From contig JAAYJB010000029.1 of NCBI GenBank assembly GCA_012523155.1, positions 1-18,836 on the forward strand: 18,836 nt of DNA, written 5' to 3'. Both the position numbers and the translations under genes were made by a program. A model generated the notes under the pieces. That model was not told the DNA's origin and searched no databases. It saw only the letters and a list, made by a program, of their open reading frames with translations. The stretch comes from Synergistaceae bacterium (lineage in GTDB: Bacteria; Synergistota; Synergistia; Synergistales; Aminobacteriaceae). Below, piece after piece: positions 15,057 to 18,836 of this stretch (position 1 is its first letter; each line of letters opens with the position of its first letter).

Positions 15057-15504
15057 GAACTTTTATTGGCACGCCAGCACACTGTGCGGCCTTGGCTTCT
15101 TTTCCTCCATGCCGGGAACGGTGGGTTCAATTGCGGCATTTCTGGTTTACCCGGTTATTCCTGTTCCGATTCTTGCAATAATAGGGATCATCGCTCTCGG
15201 TGTATGGACTTCCCATCGTTATGCTGTACAGGAAGGAAAAAAAGATCCTAAAGAAGTGATAATCGACGAAGTTGCGGGAACATGGATCGCAATGTTCGGC
15301 CTGCCCTCCGGTTTCTCTCTTCCCGCCCTTTTTTTGTTCCGTATTCTTGATATTCTCAAACCCTTCCCGGTCAATGCCTCGGAAAAGCTCCCCGGCGGAT
15401 GGGGGATAATGGCTGACGACATAGTCGCCGGACTGCTGGCGAACATTATACTCACAGTAATAAGGTGGCTGTATTTCGGGGGCGGGTGGAACTTCCTCTT
15501 CTGA
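15013..15504 (+). CDS. pgpA: Phosphatidylglycerophosphatase A
   Basis: A 163-residue membrane enzyme that removes the terminal phosphate of phosphatidylglycerol phosphate to give phosphatidylglycerol. Family motifs are FSSMPGTVGS (~30-39), IIDEVAGTW (~83-91) and RILDILKPFP (~112-121), with hydrophobic helices between them. The start is ATG 15013, with GGAGG 12 bases upstream inside rimO; a second ATG at 15025 is possible but too far from the ribosome site. This gives a 44-nt overlap with rimO, unusually long for this cluster. The cinA start follows 20 nt after its stop. Many bacteria have pgsA, the preceding enzyme of the pathway, at this position before cinA and recA. Confidence 0.92.
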   Translation: MPLNMTYLQKLPGNKNFYWHASTLCGLGFFSSMPGTVGSIAAFLVYPVIPVPILAIIGIIALGVWTSHRYAVQEGKKDPKEVIIDEVAGTWIAMFGLPSGFSLPALFLFRILDILKPFPVNASEKLPGGWGIMADDIVAGLLANIILTVIRWLYFGGGWNFLF

Positions 15505-15524
15505 TTTTGAATGGGGGCAATTCT

Positions 15525-16739
15525 ATGAAACGTGCTGTTCTTGTCGCCATCGGTGATGAACTGCTCAGCGGGCTGCGCCGGGAAGGGAACTGCTGCTGGC
15601 TGGCAGGAAAATTATCCCGGGCAGGCTGGGATGTCATTTCAATGGGAGTTATTCCTGACGATGAAGAAAAAATACAGGCAACACTCAGTCAGTGGATAGG
15701 AAAGTCAGAACTGATCGTCATGTCCGGAGGACTCGGGCCGACACATGACGATCGTACAAGGACTGCCGTTGCCTCTTTTCTTGGCTGTTCTCTCGAAATT
15801 GACCGGAAGGCTTATGATGAAATCCTCTTCCGATATCCCCCTGAAATGAGGAAGAATCTTACGAGGTGTGCGGACTCACAGGGGGCTGTGCCCGTTTTGG
15901 CGAAGGCAGTGCATAATCCTGCAGGTTCGGCTCTTGGAATTACGTTCACTGCATGCGGTTCTAAAGTGTTCACTTTTCCGGGAGTCCCCCGCGAGTTCAT
16001 GGCAATGGCCGAGGCTGAGCTGGAAGAAGAAATGCGTATCCGGGAAAAAACCGTCTGTTCTCTGTATATCGCCGGTTGGGCGGAAAGTCTTTTGAAAGAA
16101 AGGCTTGCGCCTGTCATTATGCAGAAAGATCTTCACATTTCCATATTGCCTTCACCGGGGTTGGTGGAATTTGTGATACGGGGAACTCCCGAGAGGATCG
16201 CAGCGGCTGAACGTGAAGTTCGGGAGCTGATGCCAACGGATTGTCTTCCTTCAGGAGCGCGCTCCATTTCGGAAGCGATAATAAGCCAGGCACTTCAAAA
16301 AAAAATAACGATTGCATGTGCCGAGTCGTGTACAGGCGGCATGATCGGCATGGAACTTACATCCGTTCCGGGAAGCTCTTCTGTGTTTCTTGGAAGTGCT
16401 GTCTGTTACAGTAACCAGGCAAAGAAGAAAATACTTTTCGTAGATGATTCCCTGCTCGAGAAATACGGAGCCGTGAGTTCTCGGTGTGCGCAATCCATGG
16501 CCGATGGTGCATGCCGTATCTTTGAAGCTGATCTTGCGGTTTCGGTCACAGGAATCGCAGGCCCAGGCGGCGGTACAACGGAAAAACCCGTAGGAACTGT
16601 ATGGTTCGGAGTCTCGTACAGAGGAAAAACTGAGGCGGTAAAAAGCATTTTTCCGGGAGACAGGGAAACGGTACGGATCAGATCCGCTATGAAAGCCCTT
16701 GATATACTGAGGAGAAAAATTGCAGAAACAGGTGAATAA
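15525..16739 (+). CDS. cinA: CinA: competence/damage-inducible protein with nicotinamide-nucleotide amidase domain
   Basis: A 404-residue two-domain protein. The N-terminal MoaB/Mog-like domain (~1-170; GDELLSG at 10-16, MSGGLGPTHDD at 66-76) corresponds to ADP-ribose/NAD pyrophosphatase-like activity reported for CinA proteins. The C-terminal PncC-type domain (~250-404) has AESCTGG at 266-272 and TGIAGPGGGT, and deamidates nicotinamide mononucleotide in pyridine nucleotide salvage. The start is ATG 15525, 20 nt after pgpA, with a GGGGGC purine stretch upstream. An in-frame ATG at 15465 lies inside pgpA and adds 20 residues not typical of the family. Linkage to recA is widely conserved. Confidence 0.96.
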   Translation: MKRAVLVAIGDELLSGLRREGNCCWLAGKLSRAGWDVISMGVIPDDEEKIQATLSQWIGKSELIVMSGGLGPTHDDRTRTAVASFLGCSLEIDRKAYDEILFRYPPEMRKNLTRCADSQGAVPVLAKAVHNPAGSALGITFTACGSKVFTFPGVPREFMAMAEAELEEEMRIREKTVCSLYIAGWAESLLKERLAPVIMQKDLHISILPSPGLVEFVIRGTPERIAAAEREVRELMPTDCLPSGARSISEAIISQALQKKITIACAESCTGGMIGMELTSVPGSSSVFLGSAVCYSNQAKKKILFVDDSLLEKYGAVSSRCAQSMADGACRIFEADLAVSVTGIAGPGGGTTEKPVGTVWFGVSYRGKTEAVKSIFPGDRETVRIRSAMKALDILRRKIAETGE

Positions 16740-16742
16740 TAA

Positions 16743-17306
16743 ATGAACGAAGGGAATATTCGTTCCTTTGTATCCCTTGCCCTGCCAAATGAAGTCAAAA
16801 ATGCAGTCAGAGATCGTCTTATCTCATTAAAACCGCTTTTTCCCGGGTTAAAATGGGTGAATGAAAACAACCTTCACCTCACAGTGAAGTTTTGTGGTGA
16901 ACAGCCCGCTGTTTTGATCAGGACATTTGAAGATTCAATCAGTTCTGTTTTCATGGAGAAAAAGCCCGAAAAAATGAGGCTCACCCTGGGGGAACTCGGA
17001 GCATTTCCTTCCCTGCAATGTATACGGACTCTTTTTATCCGGGTAAACGGAGAGGTTGAAAAACTCGGCCTTCTTGCGTCCATTATTGAAAAAACGGCAA
17101 GAGAATCAGGGATCCCGGCAGAAGAACGAAGGTTTCATCCCCATATAACCCTTGCCCGTGCAAGAAACCCGGAAAAAATACCACTTTCTTCCATTGGGCG
17201 ATTCCTGGAAGCTGAATGGACAGCAGACGCCGTGTACCTGATGAAAAGCGTACTGAAACCTCATGGACCGGAGTATTCGCTCATAAGAAAGTGGATCCTC
17301 CAGTGA
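16743..17306 (+). CDS. thpR: RNA 2',3'-cyclic phosphodiesterase (2H / LigT family)
   Basis: A 187-residue enzyme of the 2H phosphoesterase superfamily, with the two paired catalytic motifs H45-L-T47 (HLTVKFCG) and H134-I-T136 (HPHITLARAR). It hydrolyses 2',3'-cyclic phosphates on RNA ends, and the same fold can carry out 2'-5' RNA ligation. Its N-terminus (IRSFVSLALP) is typical. The ATG lies 3 nt after the cinA stop with only a weak ribosome site (AGGTGA), suggesting coupling to cinA. It sits between cinA and recA, an arrangement seen in several bacteria, which hints at a role in nucleic-acid repair or turnover. Confidence 0.93.
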   Translation: MNEGNIRSFVSLALPNEVKNAVRDRLISLKPLFPGLKWVNENNLHLTVKFCGEQPAVLIRTFEDSISSVFMEKKPEKMRLTLGELGAFPSLQCIRTLFIRVNGEVEKLGLLASIIEKTARESGIPAEERRFHPHITLARARNPEKIPLSSIGRFLEAEWTADAVYLMKSVLKPHGPEYSLIRKWILQ

Positions 17307-17363
17307 AGTCGCAGTTTCAAAAAAATTAATCATAAGCCGTGATCAATGAAAGGAGTGCTCTTA

Positions 17364-18482
17364 TTGGCAAAGAAGAAAAATCCCCAGACACGAGAAGACG
17401 TGCTTGAACAGGCAATTGAAGACATCAGGGGGAAATTCGGCGAAGGCTCGATAATGAGGCTTGGAGAGTCCTTCAAAGCTGCTGTGGATGTCATTTCAAC
17501 CGGCATTCTCCCCCTCGATGTAGCTCTTGGAATAGGCGGACTGCCCCGCGGCAGGATCGTTGAAATATTTGGGCCTGAAGGTTCTGGAAAAACCACGGTT
17601 GCTCTTCATGCGGTAGCCGAGGCACAGAAAAAGGGAGGCATCGCTGCATTTATTGATGCAGAACATGCTCTCGATCCCCGTCTTGCCTCCACCCTGGGAG
17701 TGGACGTACAGTCCCTTTACATAGCCCAGCCCGACAGCGGAGAACAGGCTCTTTACGTACTCGATACCCTGGTAAGGAGCAGTGCAGTGGACATCGTGGT
17801 CGTGGACTCGGTCGCAGCGCTGACACCTCAGGCGGAAATAGACGGTAAGATCGGAGACAGCCAGGTTGGGCTGCAGGCGCGCCTCATGTCCTATGCACTC
17901 CGAAGACTGACGTCCGCTATTTCAAAGAGCAATTGTGTGGTCGTTTTCATAAACCAGCTCAGGGCGAAGATAAGCACTGGATATAGTCAGGGCCCCCAGG
18001 AAACTACTACCGGTGGAAGAGCTTTGAAGTTCTACAGTTCGGTGAGGATCGAAGTCAAAAGGGGAAAGTCTATTACGAAAGGTGACGATACTATCGGACA
18101 CGAACTGTGGATGAAAGTCGTCAAGAACAAGCAGGCCCCTCCTTTTAAAACAGGTCACTCATCTCTTGTTTACGGCAAGGGGATCCCAAAAGGGATGTCC
18201 ATTGTTGATATGGGAATCGATTTCGATGTTATCAAACGGAAAGGATCCTGGCTTGCCTACAAGGGAGAAACTCTTGCCCAGGGGAAGGAAGCAGTTGCCC
18301 AATATCTTGAGGATCATCCTGAACTTATGCAGGAAGTGGTAAACGAGGTGCTTTCCCTTACAGCGGCCGGACTCGATCTTAATCTGGCTTCTCCTGGATC
18401 CGAAGAACCTTCTGTTGATGAAGATGTTCCGCTCCTAAATATAGAAGAAGGAATTCTTGAGCTTGATGAAGAAGAAAAATAA
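17364..18482 (+). CDS. recA: Recombinase RecA
   Basis: A 372-residue ATP-dependent strand-exchange protein for homologous recombination and SOS signalling. Walker A is GPEGSGKT at 70-77 (usually GPESSGKT). IDAEHALDP, VVDSVAALTP (Walker B region) and ETTTGG are present, and the C-terminus is acidic. Loop L2 reads STGYSQGPQ (204-212), two residues longer than the E. coli equivalent GVMFGNP and without its phenylalanine. The start is TTG 17364, giving MAKKKNPQTREDVL, with AAAGGAG eight bases upstream. The in-frame ATG at 17346 directly precedes that ribosome site and would add six residues, so I reject it. No LexA-type box is visible in the 57-nt gap after thpR, so SOS control is not shown. No terminator is seen after it. 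Confidence 0.97.
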   Translation: MAKKKNPQTREDVLEQAIEDIRGKFGEGSIMRLGESFKAAVDVISTGILPLDVALGIGGLPRGRIVEIFGPEGSGKTTVALHAVAEAQKKGGIAAFIDAEHALDPRLASTLGVDVQSLYIAQPDSGEQALYVLDTLVRSSAVDIVVVDSVAALTPQAEIDGKIGDSQVGLQARLMSYALRRLTSAISKSNCVVVFINQLRAKISTGYSQGPQETTTGGRALKFYSSVRIEVKRGKSITKGDDTIGHELWMKVVKNKQAPPFKTGHSSLVYGKGIPKGMSIVDMGIDFDVIKRKGSWLAYKGETLAQGKEAVAQYLEDHPELMQEVVNEVLSLTAAGLDLNLASPGSEEPSVDEDVPLLNIEEGILELDEEEK

Positions 18483-18637
18483 AAAGGCAGTGAATTGTAC
18501 TAAAATAGATCTTTAATGTATTCTGCGGGTGTTATGTTAGCGCAGGTGCAATGATTATCTGTAAAATAGCGTTTTTCTATTGTAAAAAAATACTATTGGT
18601 AATCTTTTCATCGTTATATATTTACTTCTGGAAGGCG

Positions 18638-18666
18638 TTGACAGTATTTCAGTCCTCGAGTATTAT
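18638..18666 (+). promoter_or_regulatory. Near-consensus rRNA operon promoter
   Basis: TTGACA (18638-18643), exactly 17 bp, then TATTAT (18661-18666) predict a start near 18671-18673 and a leader of about 100 nt before 16S rRNA. The stretch upstream (about 18580-18630) is AT-rich with A and T runs, as expected of an UP element. The gene-free region 18483-18770 contains this promoter and the leader; I see no terminator, tRNA or credible small gene in it. Confidence 0.9.
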
Positions 18667-18770
18667 CTTCAGGCACTCTGGCGCAGGCCGAGTACAGAAC
18701 TACAGAAACAGGGACCTTGACAGAATTATAGGTGAAGGAAAGAGGTAAAAGAGCGAGCCTTGAGCAGAAA

Positions 18771-18836
18771 ATATTTGAGAGTTTGATCCTGGCTCAGGAC
18801 GAACGCTGGCGGCGTGCTTAACACATGCAAGTTGAA
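18771..18836 (+). rRNA. rrs: 16S ribosomal RNA, 5' end (cut by window edge)
   Basis: AGAGTTTGATCCTGGCTCAG (the universal bacterial 8-27 region) begins at 18778, so by alignment with E. coli numbering the mature 5' end is near 18771. It continues with GACGAACGCTGGCGGCGTG and ACACATGCAAG. Only the first ~66 nt are inside the window. The gene is co-directional with recA and probably heads an rrn operon. Confidence 0.97.

Noticed and set aside
14492..15139. 215-codon minus-strand open frame
   Set aside because: Antisense to rimO and pgpA; low-complexity Ser-rich translation, no recognisable motif.
17307..17363. SOS (LexA) box before recA
   Set aside because: Neither CTG-N10-CAG nor CGAAC-N4-GTTCG type sites are visible in this gap.
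18551..18748. 65-codon open frame after recA
   Set aside because: It runs through the rRNA promoter and leader and has no ribosome site; the hydrophobic start simply reflects AT-rich UP-element sequence.
18717..18751. Second rRNA promoter (P2) beginning TTGACA
   Set aside because: No -10-like hexamer at 15-19 bp; the nearest (TAAAAG) is 23 bp away.

Overview
This window looks like chromosomal core sequence from an anaerobic bacterium, most likely a member of the Synergistota. That assignment is inferred from the RecA loop sequence STGYSQGPQ, the gene content and the gene order; no search was possible. Base composition and codon use look even throughout, and I see no insertion sequences, integrases, CRISPR arrays, tRNA genes or other signs of recent transfer.

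Layout. (1) 1-3186, minus strand: asnS (asparaginyl-tRNA synthetase) followed by a PPDK/PEP-synthase-like nucleotide-binding protein without a phosphohistidine domain, closed by a rho-independent terminator at 67-96. (2) 3379-5713: a divergent pair made of a HAD phosphatase (minus) and a MocR-type GntR/aminotransferase fusion (plus). The MocR protein has glutamine in place of its PLP-binding lysine. (3) 5710-8044: a small two-helix membrane protein (minus) whose stop codon shares CTAG with the MocR stop, then an FCD-class GntR regulator with its own terminator, then a DegT/DnrJ/EryC1 sugar aminotransferase. (4) 8057-8927: a membrane zinc metallopeptidase (YugP family) with a clear sigma-70-type promoter and a strong terminator hairpin. 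(5) 8953-18482: a ten-gene plus-strand cluster, DUF6391 membrane protein, rsmB, PASTA protein, rpe, RodZ-like protein, rimO, pgpA, cinA, thpR, recA. The first seven genes overlap one another by 4, 8, 4, 8, 4 and 44 nt. (6) 18483-18836: an AT-rich spacer with a near-consensus rRNA promoter and the first 66 nt of a 16S rRNA gene, co-directional with recA.

How the genes fit together. The large cluster joins two neighbourhoods known from Firmicutes. One is rsmB ... PASTA kinase ... rpe, but here only the extracytoplasmic PASTA part is left at the kinase position. The other is rodZ/rimO ... phosphatidylglycerol-phosphate gene ... cinA ... recA, but with pgpA where pgsA usually lies. It combines rRNA and ribosomal-protein modification (RsmB, RimO), envelope and phospholipid functions (PASTA, RodZ-like, PgpA), central carbon metabolism (Rpe), nucleotide and RNA clean-up (CinA, ThpR) and recombination (RecA).

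Most of the window is ordinary housekeeping DNA. The points most worth a second look are the lysine-less MocR protein, the kinase-less PASTA protein in a kinase locus, the HxxEH motif in the DUF6391 protein, the PPDK-like protein lacking a phosphohistidine domain, and the longer RecA L2 loop.
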